Under the pieces are notes generated by a model, which saw nothing but the letters and a program-made list of their open reading frames with translations, was not told the DNA's origin and did not search any database. The position numbers were made by a program, and so were the translations under genes. 64,000 nucleotides of DNA from JBCCCJ01 sp039029315 (GTDB taxonomy: Bacteria; Bacteroidota; Bacteroidia; J057), in NCBI GenBank assembly GCA_039029315.1, contig JBCCGK010000031.1, positions 38,104 to 102,103 of the forward strand, read 5' to 3'. Of the stretch, positions 52,445-61,793 are shown one piece after another. Every line of letters starts with the position of its first letter. The first letter of the stretch is position 1.

Positions 52445-55111
52445 TCAATCCAAGCCTCTGACAGTCATGCTGACAGTCTTGTAAGTCTCCTTTCTGAGCC
52501 AAATGATCGTCTGGGGGTTTCCCTGCACATCATAGGCCTTCCCGATTTTTAGATCATTCTTGTCAGTTATTTGTTGTCCATCGATAGTGAGAGACAGTTT
52601 GGCAGGAGAAAAATTGCTTATGACAAAAGCTGGATGAATCAAGGGAGAGTTGGCATCAGCCTGAATCGCAAACCTAAGACTGCTTTGTCCATCGCCTACG
52701 ATATGGTAGGCTTTTTCTTCCTTGAGATAGTCGGCTGCCTGGATTCCTTTTTGGGGTACAAGAACAGGAGGACGCTGCCAATATCTGGCTATCGGGATCA
52801 CAGTCTCGACGCTTTGGTTCGTAAATCCGTAGTGGATCATTCCGCCATGAATAGGCGCATTGTCATTGGCCCCAACGGCAAAATGCGTAACGCGATCATG
52901 CCCAATGGCATAGCGACCATCCGAAGGCAACAGACTCACTGGCCAATGATTCCAAGGACCAGCAAAGGGATCATCTGTATAGGAAGATTGCTCAGCATGT
53001 CCCCAAGTGGTGATTCCTGGTCCCTGAAAAATCGTGAAGACTTTCCAATCAGACTTTGGATTGATCCATTCAATGGTTGCATCCTCCAGCTGTTGAGGGG
53101 GATTTTTGTTGGGTTTCTCCCAAACCAATTCCAGGGTTTCACCAGCAATATTTGCGACCGTCATGGCATTGAGATGGATGACATCCAGTGCTGTCTCTCC
53201 AGGATTGGTGAAATACTGTATGTCCTGAAAGCCTGGTGCTTTGGTATTGTTGAAAGCGACTGTGCGAACAGCGGTACCATCAGGGTAAATGGTGTGATAT
53301 TCATCTGTCCAGTTTCTTCTATTGGTACAGGTATAGCCAACATCCACACAGGGATACCTCCAATGAATGACGACCCTGGCCTCATGGTTTTCGATGATTC
53401 GGGCATAACTATGACGGGTTTGCTTATCAGCCATGTGCTCTGAGCATCCATGTTTGGTAAAGATTTCTGAGCTTTGGTCTGCCATCCAACGGTTGTTATC
53501 AGTCACCCAATTGGCCGCAAAATTGGTTCCATGCCAGTACACCACACTGGCTGGATTGTGGTCAAACTTGACGACAATATCTGCTTGCTCCGGTAAGCGC
53601 CACATCTTGTCCCACAATTCGTGATGTTGGAGTGTTTTGTAAGTCGCCCCAAATGTCTCCCCTACTCCATTTTCTCCAGGCAAGACGGCTTTTTCAAGGG
53701 GAGAATGCAGGTCTTTAGGAACAAAGGTCTGATAATGGGTCTTGATCTGCTTCGGTGAAAGGGCCGTATCATACACTTTCACCTCATCCAGGAGTCCTTG
53801 AATGCCATACAGAAAAGGAATGTTTTGCATGGGACCTCTGACATAGTCGGTACACCTTTCTTTCTCGGTATTCAGGCCAACCATGAAGTCAGTATCCGGC
53901 TGCTCAAAGTGCCCTTGAGCTGATGTAGTAGCAATGGACACCCCATCAACGTAAATACTCATGCTTTCCCTTCCATATATGGCGGCAACATATGTCCAGC
54001 GATACAGGTCAATTGGCTCTTCAGAAATTACCTCCTGCCCGTTCACCCTAAAAATCAGCTTCCCATAGGGCCCCACACCAAAATAAAATCCTTTCTCACC
54101 AAAATTCTCAGAATGATGAATGATCGGGGCCTCGTTGTAGGGATATACATCCAGGGCGATCCAGGCTTCCAAACTCATGGCTTCTGTCAATTCTGGATGC
54201 CCGTTTTCATTGAAGTAGGTCGTTCCCTGCTCCGCAGCTATTTTTGGCACAAATACGCCAGTATAGTATCCATCAAATCCCAAAGAGGTCCCGGAAACGC
54301 CTTTTTTGTAGACTGCCCCATGCCCCCGAATCGGATGAAAGGCAAGGGTTCTGGATTCAATCGTATGGTCAATAAAGGTTTCGGGTTCATATGTCAGGAT
54401 ATCGGGCAAATCCTCAATCAGTTCTTCTGGATAATCGCCCCCTCCCTCATCAAAGGACCATGTCAGAATGGGAGAAGACAGCGTTCTGGTATCTACGACT
54501 CGGCTCTTATCTACCGGGGACATTGGTGTCAATGATTTGTCTCCCCATTCGACGCTTCCATGAACGACTCCTTTTTCAGTCAACTCCAATAGCTGTCGAT
54601 CTGCATAGCCCTGCTTCGTCCAACTGTGATATTTGGAATTGCGCGCATCTTTGACGACTCGTTCTACCTTGCCAGTGGGATAAATGGTAAATATCTCATG
54701 GACCGCAGAGGTAAATCCTTCCAAAAAAGTTGGATTCAGATTCTCATTCGCTCGATCAATGGCATCGATATCGGGAATGTATCGCCAGTGAACCACAATT
54801 TTTTCAGCAGATTGCTCTATCAGGCGAACATAATTATAGGAAAATTCATGGTCGGAATCTCTTCCAGGAAAAAAATCATCGACCATGAAGGTACCCGTGG
54901 GTGTCACCCATCTTGGGAGGTATTGAGTCCGTCGCGTAAATTCCAGTTGATGTCCTTGTCCGATGACAACGATCAGATCTGCATATTTTCCGAAGTAATC
55001 AGTAGAGGTATGAATCACTTTGGTGTGATAGGCATAAAAGGGGGATTGCGCTGCTAATTTTGGCCATGAGAGGCCAACAAGAAAAAAAAGAAACCAAATG
55101 ATTGTTCGCAT
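52445..55111 (-). CDS. Large secreted LamG (concanavalin A-like) domain protein
   Basis: The 888-residue protein has a signal peptide (MRTIIWFLFFLVGLSWPKLAAQ). A beta-rich N-terminal part follows (YFGKYADLIVVIGQGHQLEFTRRTQYLPRWV), then a LamG-type jelly-roll at about 290-460 (LTEAMSLEAWIALDVYPYNEAP, YRWTYVAAIYGRESMSIYVDGVSIATTS, QGLLDEVKVYDTALSPKQIKTHYQ). A second large beta-rich half repeats the N-terminal pattern (DIVVKFDHNPASVVYWHGTNFAANWV; both halves share HWRY). The symmetrical layout suggests an ancient duplication flanking the lectin-like domain. I recognise no catalytic family. It may bind or cleave a glycan outside the cytoplasm. It is transcribed in the same direction as the ROK and susCD genes, with a 376-bp gap before the ROK gene. 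Confidence 0.8.
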   Translation of the reverse strand: MRTIIWFLFFLVGLSWPKLAAQSPFYAYHTKVIHTSTDYFGKYADLIVVIGQGHQLEFTRRTQYLPRWVTPTGTFMVDDFFPGRDSDHEFSYNYVRLIEQSAEKIVVHWRYIPDIDAIDRANENLNPTFLEGFTSAVHEIFTIYPTGKVERVVKDARNSKYHSWTKQGYADRQLLELTEKGVVHGSVEWGDKSLTPMSPVDKSRVVDTRTLSSPILTWSFDEGGGDYPEELIEDLPDILTYEPETFIDHTIESRTLAFHPIRGHGAVYKKGVSGTSLGFDGYYTGVFVPKIAAEQGTTYFNENGHPELTEAMSLEAWIALDVYPYNEAPIIHHSENFGEKGFYFGVGPYGKLIFRVNGQEVISEEPIDLYRWTYVAAIYGRESMSIYVDGVSIATTSAQGHFEQPDTDFMVGLNTEKERCTDYVRGPMQNIPFLYGIQGLLDEVKVYDTALSPKQIKTHYQTFVPKDLHSPLEKAVLPGENGVGETFGATYKTLQHHELWDKMWRLPEQADIVVKFDHNPASVVYWHGTNFAANWVTDNNRWMADQSSEIFTKHGCSEHMADKQTRHSYARIIENHEARVVIHWRYPCVDVGYTCTNRRNWTDEYHTIYPDGTAVRTVAFNNTKAPGFQDIQYFTNPGETALDVIHLNAMTVANIAGETLELVWEKPNKNPPQQLEDATIEWINPKSDWKVFTIFQGPGITTWGHAEQSSYTDDPFAGPWNHWPVSLLPSDGRYAIGHDRVTHFAVGANDNAPIHGGMIHYGFTNQSVETVIPIARYWQRPPVLVPQKGIQAADYLKEEKAYHIVGDGQSSLRFAIQADANSPLIHPAFVISNFSPAKLSLTIDGQQITDKNDLKIGKAYDVQGNPQTIIWLRKETYKTVSMTVRGLD

Positions 55112-55165
55112 CTTTTCACTTTGAAGATTAAGCATGATCTTTACACAAAGATATCATTTCCATAT

Positions 55166-55570
55166 ATGATCGATCAAGCGTTTCCCTATTTGTCGTCTCA
55201 TTTTTGGTCCATCTTTGGGTGGGCATTCATTTGCATGTTGCTCTGGAGGCTGGCTGTCGGCTTCCGATCCTTTGGGAGTGCAATGGTTGTCCTGCGCAAA
55301 AACATCGCTGCCTCTATTGCCACAGGACTGGCTCTCCTATATATGGTATTGCCTGTGGATTTCATCCCGGATGTATTGCTTGTTGTCGGGTGGATTGACG
55401 ATGGGATCATTGCTTTCAGTGCATTTGCCTATGCACGTAAAGCCCTTTCTCAGATGATTTGGGGGGATCTGCCTGTTAAGCGCAGGCTGACCACCTTGCT
55501 TGGGTGGATGAGCATATTCTTTGTCCTGTCCTGGATCATCCAATTCGGAATTCATTCCAGCATGAGTTGA
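55166..55570 (+). CDS. YkvA/DUF1232 family membrane protein
   Basis: The 134-residue product has membrane helices at about 14-30 (SIFGWAFICMLLWRLAV), 47-68 (AASIATGLALLYMVLPVDFIPD) and at the C-terminus (LGWMSIFFVLSWIIQFGI). The DUF1232 signature LLYMVLPVDFIPDVLLVVGWIDDGIIAFSAFAYARKAL is complete. The family is small, membrane-bound and of unknown function. ATG 55166 was chosen since the preceding 15 codons are charged and unlike the family. It diverges from the LamG gene by 54 bp, and the peptidase-like gene follows it. Confidence 0.85.
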   Translation: MIDQAFPYLSSHFWSIFGWAFICMLLWRLAVGFRSFGSAMVVLRKNIAASIATGLALLYMVLPVDFIPDVLLVVGWIDDGIIAFSAFAYARKALSQMIWGDLPVKRRLTTLLGWMSIFFVLSWIIQFGIHSSMS

Positions 55571-55667
55571 GCCTTCGTTGGTTTCTTTCTCTCATAAAAA
55601 ATGGATTTCCCCCTTGACAAACGTCAGCGTATTGTTAGACAACCTGATTACACAATACGCTGCCCCC

Positions 55668-56768
55668 ATGAAATCCACTGCTTCCAAGGATGATGTCCTT
55701 CGTAAGGACCTCGCCAACGCGAATCAGACAAACGAGCAGAACACCTCTGCCAACAGTCTGAAACCGCCCGCCCTCCAACTCCAAAGTTCTGACCCAACAC
55801 AAAGCCAGAAGACAGATGCTGACATGACAGCCGCTCCCTATACCATGAAAGATCTGGGATCATGGAAAGGGGATATGGTAAGAACAATGTTAGCGGAGAT
55901 CGGCTATGACAAACCAGAACAGTATTTTCAGGAGATGGTGAGCATCAATTTTCTGGGCAAAAGAGCCAGAAAAATCCGTCCGGAATTTGCCAGGGTGCTC
56001 AAGACCGTAGAGTCAAAACTATGCGAGCAACTCTATTTGGTCGATCCCTCTCTGAGTGATCCTGCCGAAGCAGGAAGATATCTAGGCATTGACGAGGAGT
56101 TTGCGACCATCAGAGGTCTCAAACCAGAAAAGGCAGAATATCAATCCATGCACCTCTTTGGATTGGCCATCGATATCAATCTTCGCAAAAATCCCTGGAT
56201 CACCCAGAAAAAGAAAAAGAAAAAACCATTGAAAAAAGTGATTCGCCGTATGGACGCCTTGTTTAACACCAGTATCATCGATGACTATCGCTATCAAAAC
56301 GCAAATAAGGAAGTCAGCAATTTGGGAGAACTGGAAGAGATCTACGATAGTTATGCTAACCTGGACAAGTCTTTTGAGCGATACTTCTCCTTAATGGATG
56401 ATGACGAGCAATTGCAGGCAGCCCTGGCAGCTTCTGAGTCCAGAAAATGGAAGAAAATGTCTGTACGATCTGCAAAAAAACAAATCAAGGAGGATCGCCG
56501 GGTCATGGCCAAGCAATGGTCTCGAAAAAGGGCCACAAAAGAACTCAAGCATCGTGGCATCATGGATATGGACAAGCGTCTCGTTATGGCGATGGGTGCG
56601 GAAAAACTGGATTGGGGGGGCAAATATGGCGATATGATGCACTTTGACATGCGCTTCACTGGATTTGGGGAAAAAATTCAGAAAACCAAAAAGAAATCCA
56701 AGGTGAGAAAACTGAAAAAGGAGATCAAGTTGCTTCGTCAGGCGGAGGAAAGTGGATTTATGGCATAA
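55668..56768 (+). CDS. M15-like peptidase with effector-type N-terminal leader
   Basis: The 366-residue protein has a disordered N-terminal region (1-60) rich in Ser, Gln and Asn, with LKPPALQLQSSD at 31-42. The following domain carries an M15 / VanY-like zinc-peptidase pattern: SMHLFGLAIDI (HxxGxAxD, zinc His and Asp) and KLDWGGKYGDMMHFDM (WGG and the second zinc His). A Lys-rich insertion (QKKKKKKPLKKV) interrupts the fold and the tail is basic (KKKSKVRKLKK). M15 enzymes cleave peptidoglycan stem peptides. PPALQLQ-type leaders occur in Bacteroidota proteins linked to contractile injection systems, so an exported lysin is possible; this is inference and no injection-system gene is present. 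There is no signal peptide. Confidence 0.65.
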   Translation: MKSTASKDDVLRKDLANANQTNEQNTSANSLKPPALQLQSSDPTQSQKTDADMTAAPYTMKDLGSWKGDMVRTMLAEIGYDKPEQYFQEMVSINFLGKRARKIRPEFARVLKTVESKLCEQLYLVDPSLSDPAEAGRYLGIDEEFATIRGLKPEKAEYQSMHLFGLAIDINLRKNPWITQKKKKKKPLKKVIRRMDALFNTSIIDDYRYQNANKEVSNLGELEEIYDSYANLDKSFERYFSLMDDDEQLQAALAASESRKWKKMSVRSAKKQIKEDRRVMAKQWSRKRATKELKHRGIMDMDKRLVMAMGAEKLDWGGKYGDMMHFDMRFTGFGEKIQKTKKKSKVRKLKKEIKLLRQAEESGFMA

Positions 56769-57120
56769 GAATTCTCAGCACAGATCTCAGTTTGACTTTG
56801 GCCATTTTTTATGGGAGAAAAATCCTCCCATATGCTCTGGAAATCGTCTTCTTGAATGAATGAACTTCGCTGTTTTAGAGTGATATTGATTCATTCTAGC
56901 TAAGTGGACACATGTATATTTGCTAATCATCTTCCACCCTCTCGCTCTCCCGCCAGCGGGAGACATCAGCCCACAAGGCCAGGAATCAACGATTTCCCTT
57001 TGGAGGGGGCTGGGGGAGGAATAGAATAAGCATTTGTAAATATGCCCACCTACTGAATTGAAAAATGGCAGGTGAGATCTTGATAGGATATTTGAATTCC
57101 TATTTTGGACAAAGTCAAAC
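56769..57120. other. Intergenic region with hairpins and a GC-rich dyad
   Basis: No gene is seen. ATGGGAG (56811) pairs with CTCCCAT (56825), but no T-run follows. At 56934-57021 a GC-rich stretch contains CTCCCGC-CA-GCGGGAG (56947-56962) and an imperfect long dyad between CCACCCTCTCGCTCTCCC and GGAGGGGGCTGGGGGAGG. Stretches of this kind are dispersed repeats in many Bacteroidota genomes. Confidence 0.5.
56934..57021. repeat. Candidate dispersed GC-rich palindromic repeat
   Basis: An imperfect inverted repeat of about 88 bp, with ends CCACCCTCTCGCTCTCCC and GGAGGGGGCTGGGGGAGG and a perfect inner CTCCCGC/GCGGGAG hairpin. It is far richer in GC than the flanks. Its copy number elsewhere cannot be seen here. 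Confidence 0.45.
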
Positions 57121-57594
57121 TTAGTTCACACGGATCTTGGCTGTCTGGCGATAGTATTCCAGGCTGGCAAAAGCGGATTGCTCGTTCGGGGACAGATGGG
57201 AGATCAAATCAGGTGAAGCCCAAAAGACTTCCTGACTTTCTTCACCATCTGGTTTGGGAGTTCCACTCCATGCGCTTGAATAAAATTCAACTGTAAAATA
57301 CTGGATGCGATCTCCATTGGGATAAGACACCGATTCCAGCTCAGGATGGGAGCTGATTCCCACAACTTCTACTTCTCCTAAGTCAAGCCCCGTTTCTTCC
57401 TTGACTTCTCGCCTGATCGCCATTTCGATCGTTTCTCTCTCTTCCAGCCCTCCTGCCGGAATGCCGATCTGCCCATTGTCTGTTCTGCGAATCATCAGAA
57501 TCTCTCCTGCTTCATTTTCTACAATGATTCGACAAGCCGGATGAATGAATGGATCATGTCCAAGTTTTTGGCGGATTTTTTGGATGTAGTTCAT
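57121..57594 (-). CDS. Nudix hydrolase
   Basis: The 157-residue protein carries a complete Nudix box, GGLEERETIEMAIRREVKEETGLDL, matching G-x5-E-x7-R-E-U-x-E-E-x-G-U. A beta-sheet core surrounds it (RIIVENEAGEILMIRRTDNGQIGIPAG). Nudix enzymes hydrolyse nucleoside diphosphates linked to another group, with Mg2+ bound by the box glutamates. The YFTVEFYSSAW and PKPDGEESQEVFWAS segments resemble the ADP-ribose or dNTP type, but the substrate is not determined. ATG 57594 was chosen; the upstream 35 codons are unlike the family. It is 120 bp behind the OmpA-like gene on the same strand. Confidence 0.88.
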   Translation of the reverse strand: MNYIQKIRQKLGHDPFIHPACRIIVENEAGEILMIRRTDNGQIGIPAGGLEERETIEMAIRREVKEETGLDLGEVEVVGISSHPELESVSYPNGDRIQYFTVEFYSSAWSGTPKPDGEESQEVFWASPDLISHLSPNEQSAFASLEYYRQTAKIRVN

Positions 57595-57714
57595 GCTAGT
57601 AGACTTTAGGAGGAAATGCTTATCCAGGGCCACAAACAGAGAGGGATTCCTCCGATTGAAGAAATCCCTCTGCTTGATTATTGTCTCCTTGTCCCTCAAA
57701 GAAGGACGAATCGA

Positions 57715-59673
57715 TTAGTTTCTGTATTTGTCAAATCTTGGGTCTTCAGAAATCACCGAGAATACGGGATTGTTGAAGATCATGTCTTTGTAGTCCGACT
57801 TGATGGCGACAGCCTTGTCCAGATATTCAAGGGTCTTGCGTGTGAAGCCTTTGTAGGCAGCGGTAGCAGCAAGATTGAACCATGCTTCGGAAAGATTGGG
57901 TTCTGCCTGAGTTGCAGCCATAAAATCAGCTTCTGCTTCAGAGACGCGGTTGGCTTTGAGACGAGCAACCCCACGATTGTTCAGTTGAACTGGTGTTGGT
58001 TCGTACCCATTCAGCAGGGCATCATATTCTGCCAGCGCACCACCTACATTTCCTACCTTGTCCATCAAGACAGCACGGTTGAAAAAGATGGTGCGGTCGC
58101 CAGGATTGTCTTTGGCCAGTTTGTCCATGTTTTGCAACATGGATTTTTTCTCATCAGCGGTATAGTTATCAGCAAACAATACCTGATAGCCTTGTACTGC
58201 CTGGGTGTATTTTGAGGCATTTTGATCTCTAAATCGTCCTGCAGTCTCAAGATCGGAAATTGCTTTCTGGATATCGTCATTGGCAAGATGATAGGTAGCC
58301 CGAACTGCATACAGGTTCGGAGAAGCTTTTTCTCTAAGAATTTCATCCACAGTGGTGAATCCTTCGTCTACATTCATGCCTTCGGTGTAAGGTTTGGCAC
58401 TGATGATCGTCGCTGCCACATCCTCCAGGCTCTGAGAGGTGATTGGATGCCGCTCGGTATAGCGAGGCAGTTCAGGAAGATTCCCTCCGTACTCAAAATC
58501 CATGAATGCAAAGGTGTGTCGCGCCTTGATCAGCACTTCTTCTACCAGCACATCCCAGAAGGCTACTTTTCGAAGGAGTGCTTCCTTTTGGTCATTGGTT
58601 AGAGATTCGTCATTGCAGATTATGAGTGTCTCTTCCTTTTGTTGTGGTGAAAGACTGCTCACTTTGGTCAACAATTTGACTCTGTCCCAGTCTTCCCCTT
58701 TCCCAACAGCATTCAGTTCCAGGCCTTCGATATGTCCGTTCAGGGCTTTGAGGCCTTCCTTCAAGGCATCGGCTCTGCGCTGAGAAAGTTTCTGATTGTA
58801 GGCTTCTTTTCCACCAGGAGAGGCATATCCGGTCAGGTCGAGATAATTCACGTTGTAGGCCTTTCCTTTATACTTTTCAATGTGAGTCTGAATGATATCG
58901 ACAGAGAAAGTAGAATCGTCCTTCAGGGCTGAGGAACTTTCCTGGAACATCACATCGATGGTTCCTGTAAAGCCTTTATACACAAAATCCTCCTGATCGG
59001 CGCTGATAGGAGGAACTGCAATGACGGATTGGAGAAGGGTGCTTTGCCAGTTGGCAGCATTGCAACAGGCAGGCTGTGCTGTGCCGATGGGGGTAGCATC
59101 TGTCTCGCAGAAATATTTTTTGAGCTTTCCGTTTTTGTCATATTGAGCTATGGCAAAAGAAAGAGAAATCTGCTTGCCTTCCACCTGCTTGCCCGCGAGG
59201 GGGATTTTGTAGAGGAAGAACGGCTTATAGTTTTGAATGTAGTAATCTCTGGTAATGATCAATGTTCCCAAATCGCCTCCCTGTCCTGCAGCGAGATTCT
59301 CGGGTGATTGGTAAGATGCGTTGACATGTACAGCAACACCTTTGTCCAGATAGTGTGCATAGGCAAGATCTTGATCCAGCCGGAACATCAGTGTATCGCC
59401 GACAATTTCAAACTGGCCTGGTTCCAGATAGAAATAGTCGAAATCACTGTTGTCATATTCACTCACTTGAAGCTTGGAGGCGTCATTGTTGTTTTGAACC
59501 AGTCGGTTTACCTCATTGGTAAAGGTCTCACAGGTGTTAACATACTTTTCTCCACGGTACTTGACCTTATTGATAAACCCATCTGGTTTACATGAGGCGA
59601 GCACAGAGAGGACAACTCCCAGTGCGAGGAAATGAACGAGAGAACGTGTGCCTCTTCCAAAAACAGAATACAT
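57715..59673 (-). CDS. OmpA-like lipoprotein with TPR repeats
   Basis: The 652-residue protein has a lipoprotein signal (GVVLSVLASCKPDG, Cys28). An uncharacterised exported segment (about 30-250) comes first. An OmpA-type region follows at about 260-370 (YNVNYLDLTGYASPGGKEAYNQKLSQRRADALKEGLKAL), the arrangement used to grip peptidoglycan. The C-terminal part (about 420-650) holds TPR helices (AVRATYHLANDDIQKAISDLETAGRF; GGALAEYDALLNGYEPTPVQLNNRGVARLKANRVSEAEADF; AWFNLAATAAYKGFTRKTLEYLDKA). It is likely an outer-membrane lipoprotein that scaffolds other envelope proteins. Nothing in the neighbourhood fixes its partner. Confidence 0.85.
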   Translation of the reverse strand: MYSVFGRGTRSLVHFLALGVVLSVLASCKPDGFINKVKYRGEKYVNTCETFTNEVNRLVQNNNDASKLQVSEYDNSDFDYFYLEPGQFEIVGDTLMFRLDQDLAYAHYLDKGVAVHVNASYQSPENLAAGQGGDLGTLIITRDYYIQNYKPFFLYKIPLAGKQVEGKQISLSFAIAQYDKNGKLKKYFCETDATPIGTAQPACCNAANWQSTLLQSVIAVPPISADQEDFVYKGFTGTIDVMFQESSSALKDDSTFSVDIIQTHIEKYKGKAYNVNYLDLTGYASPGGKEAYNQKLSQRRADALKEGLKALNGHIEGLELNAVGKGEDWDRVKLLTKVSSLSPQQKEETLIICNDESLTNDQKEALLRKVAFWDVLVEEVLIKARHTFAFMDFEYGGNLPELPRYTERHPITSQSLEDVAATIISAKPYTEGMNVDEGFTTVDEILREKASPNLYAVRATYHLANDDIQKAISDLETAGRFRDQNASKYTQAVQGYQVLFADNYTADEKKSMLQNMDKLAKDNPGDRTIFFNRAVLMDKVGNVGGALAEYDALLNGYEPTPVQLNNRGVARLKANRVSEAEADFMAATQAEPNLSEAWFNLAATAAYKGFTRKTLEYLDKAVAIKSDYKDMIFNNPVFSVISEDPRFDKYRN

Positions 59674-59861
59674 GTGAATACAATTAGGGGTTTGAAAGTG
59701 CAAAGGATTTGTTGTTAGTGTGGTTTGATAATAAAATTGTAATTTTATTTCAAGCAAATATCAATGAGGGTGGAAATATACAAATATCTTTTCATGCTGC
59801 CATATCTAACTCATTAAAACTGAATCACATATTTTCCACATTTTCAAAGAATCTCCCCTAT

Positions 59862-61022
59862 ATGCCGCCCCATATTTCTCTCAACAGATCCAAATTGCCG
59901 GAGGTAGGAACCACCATTTTTACGGTTATGTCTGCCCTGGCCAACAAGCACAATGCCATCAATCTTTCCCAGGGATTTCCTGACTTTGGGTGTGATCCAA
60001 AACTGATTCAGAAAGTCCAGCGAGCCATGTCCGATGGCCATAATCAGTACGCCCCTATGCCGGGTCTTCTCCGGCTGCGATCTCTGCTCTCAAACTTGCA
60101 GAACGAGTGGTATCAGGCTCATTATGAGGCAGAAACAGAAATCACAATTAGCAGTGGAGCGACAGAATCCTTGATGTGTGCTATCCAGGCAATGGTACAT
60201 CCAGGCGATGAAGTAATTGTGATCGAACCAGCATATGACTCTTATATTCCGGCCATTCAATTGAGTGGAGGAATCCCGATTCGGGTTCCCCTGACTTATC
60301 CAACTTATCGGGTGGATTGGGAAAAAATTCGGGCTGCCATCAATCCGAAAACCAGAGTGATGCTTATCAACACGCCACACAATCCTACCGGGACAATTTG
60401 GGAGGATTCTGATCTCGAAATACTTGCAGAGATTGTGCGGGACACGGAGATAATTTTGATCAGTGACGAAGTCTACGAACATATTTTGTTCGATGGGAAG
60501 CAACACCAGAGTCTCTCTCGGCATCCAGAACTTGCCAAAAGATCGATGGTGATTTCATCCTTCGGAAAGACCTTGCACACCACCGGATGGAAGGTCGGAT
60601 ATTGCATGGCTCCGGCAGAACTCACGAAGGAATTTCGCAAAGTTCACCAGTTTGTTACCTTCTCCACCTCCACTCCCTTCCAACATGCCATTGCTGATTA
60701 TTTGGAAGAAGAATTGGAACAACTCATCACCCTCAAAGATTTTTATCAACAAAAACGGGATCTCTTTCTTCAACTGATGGAGGGCTCAAGATTCCAGCCC
60801 CTGGCTTGTCAGGGGACATACTTCCAATTGATGACCTATGCAGATATCAGTGATGAAGAAGATGCAGTCTTCGCTCAGCGTCTGATTCGTGAATATGGAG
60901 TAGCCGCCATTCCGGTTTCTGCCTTTTACCACCACCCACCAGATCATCGAGTAGTCCGATTTTGTTTTGCCAAAAAAGAAGAAACCCTTGTTGCTGCGGC
61001 TGAGAAGTTGAGGAAAATTTAA
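59862..61022 (+). CDS. Class I/II pyridoxal-phosphate aminotransferase (methionine aminotransferase YbdL-like)
   Basis: The 386-residue enzyme is a fold-type I aminotransferase: INLSQGFPDFGCDPKLIQKVQRAM, HNQYAPMPGLLRLRSLLSN, ISSGATESLMCAIQAMVHPGDEVIVIEPAYDSY, INTPHNPTGTIWEDSDL, LISDEVYEHILFDG, and the PLP lysine in SSFGKTLHTTGWKVGYC. The RVVRFCFAKKEETL arginine binds the substrate carboxylate. NQYAPMPG and the aromatic-rich profile place it near YbdL / kynurenine-oxoglutarate transaminases that use methionine, aromatic amino acids or glutamine. ATG 59862 was used; upstream in-frame sequence is not conserved. It diverges from the OmpA/TPR gene and is followed by nicotinamidase. Confidence 0.9.
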   Translation: MPPHISLNRSKLPEVGTTIFTVMSALANKHNAINLSQGFPDFGCDPKLIQKVQRAMSDGHNQYAPMPGLLRLRSLLSNLQNEWYQAHYEAETEITISSGATESLMCAIQAMVHPGDEVIVIEPAYDSYIPAIQLSGGIPIRVPLTYPTYRVDWEKIRAAINPKTRVMLINTPHNPTGTIWEDSDLEILAEIVRDTEIILISDEVYEHILFDGKQHQSLSRHPELAKRSMVISSFGKTLHTTGWKVGYCMAPAELTKEFRKVHQFVTFSTSTPFQHAIADYLEEELEQLITLKDFYQQKRDLFLQLMEGSRFQPLACQGTYFQLMTYADISDEEDAVFAQRLIREYGVAAIPVSAFYHHPPDHRVVRFCFAKKEETLVAAAEKLRKI

Positions 61023-61175
61023 GAAATCCCTGAATGGCATGTGATACAAAAGATCAGAGGGAGTTCGCATCAAAGGACTCTTTTTTCTGCGCATTTCTTT
61101 TTCAAAATTCGCCATGCACAACTTATAGTAGAATATTTCGTATAATTGTGTAATTTATACGCAAATTTAGATTTC

Positions 61176-61793
61176 ATGAATTGTTTGATCCTCGTAGACA
61201 TCCAAAACGACTTTGTTCCAGGCGGCTCTCTTGCAGTAAAAGAAGGCGACCAAATCATCCCGCTTGTCAATCGGCTGATGGAGAGTTTTGATCTCATCCT
61301 TGCGACCCAGGATTGGCATCCAGCCGATCACAAAAGTTTTGCGGCCAATCATCCTGAAGGGCAGATTGGTCAGCAAATTGAACTCGATGGGCTTCCACAA
61401 GTCCTCTGGCCAGTGCATTGTGTACAGGAATCATTCGGTGCAGAATTGGTAGCTGGGCTACACACTTCGCATATCCAGCATATCTTTCATAAGGGGACGG
61501 ATATGGACATTGATAGCTACAGTGGATTTTTTGATAATGGACAAAGAAAAAGCACTGGATTGGGGAATTTTTTGAAAGAAAAACAGGTGGAACAGGTCTA
61601 TATCGTCGGTTTGGCAACAGATTATTGTGTCAAGGCGACAGCATTGGATGCACAGAATCTTGGATTCCGCACATATGTCATCGAGGATGCTTGTCGGGGG
61701 GTGAATCTGCAAGAGGGGGATGTCTCGAAAGCCCTGAATGAAATGCAGCAAGCTGGAATCAGTTTGATTCAGAGTCAGGATTTATTACGATAA
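61176..61793 (+). CDS. pncA: Nicotinamidase
   Basis: The 205-residue protein is an isochorismatase-fold amidase of the PncA type: MNCLILVDIQNDFVPGGSL (catalytic Asp8), ATQDWHPADHKSFA (metal ligands D-x-H), WPVHCVQESFGAEL, IFHKGTDMDIDSYSGFFDN (catalytic Lys) and GLATDYCVKATALDAQNLGF (nucleophile Cys). It converts nicotinamide to nicotinate for NAD salvage in the cytosol. A pncB partner is not in the window. The ATG at 61176 fits the family; an upstream start would add ten residues. Confidence 0.95.
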   Translation: MNCLILVDIQNDFVPGGSLAVKEGDQIIPLVNRLMESFDLILATQDWHPADHKSFAANHPEGQIGQQIELDGLPQVLWPVHCVQESFGAELVAGLHTSHIQHIFHKGTDMDIDSYSGFFDNGQRKSTGLGNFLKEKQVEQVYIVGLATDYCVKATALDAQNLGFRTYVIEDACRGVNLQEGDVSKALNEMQQAGISLIQSQDLLR

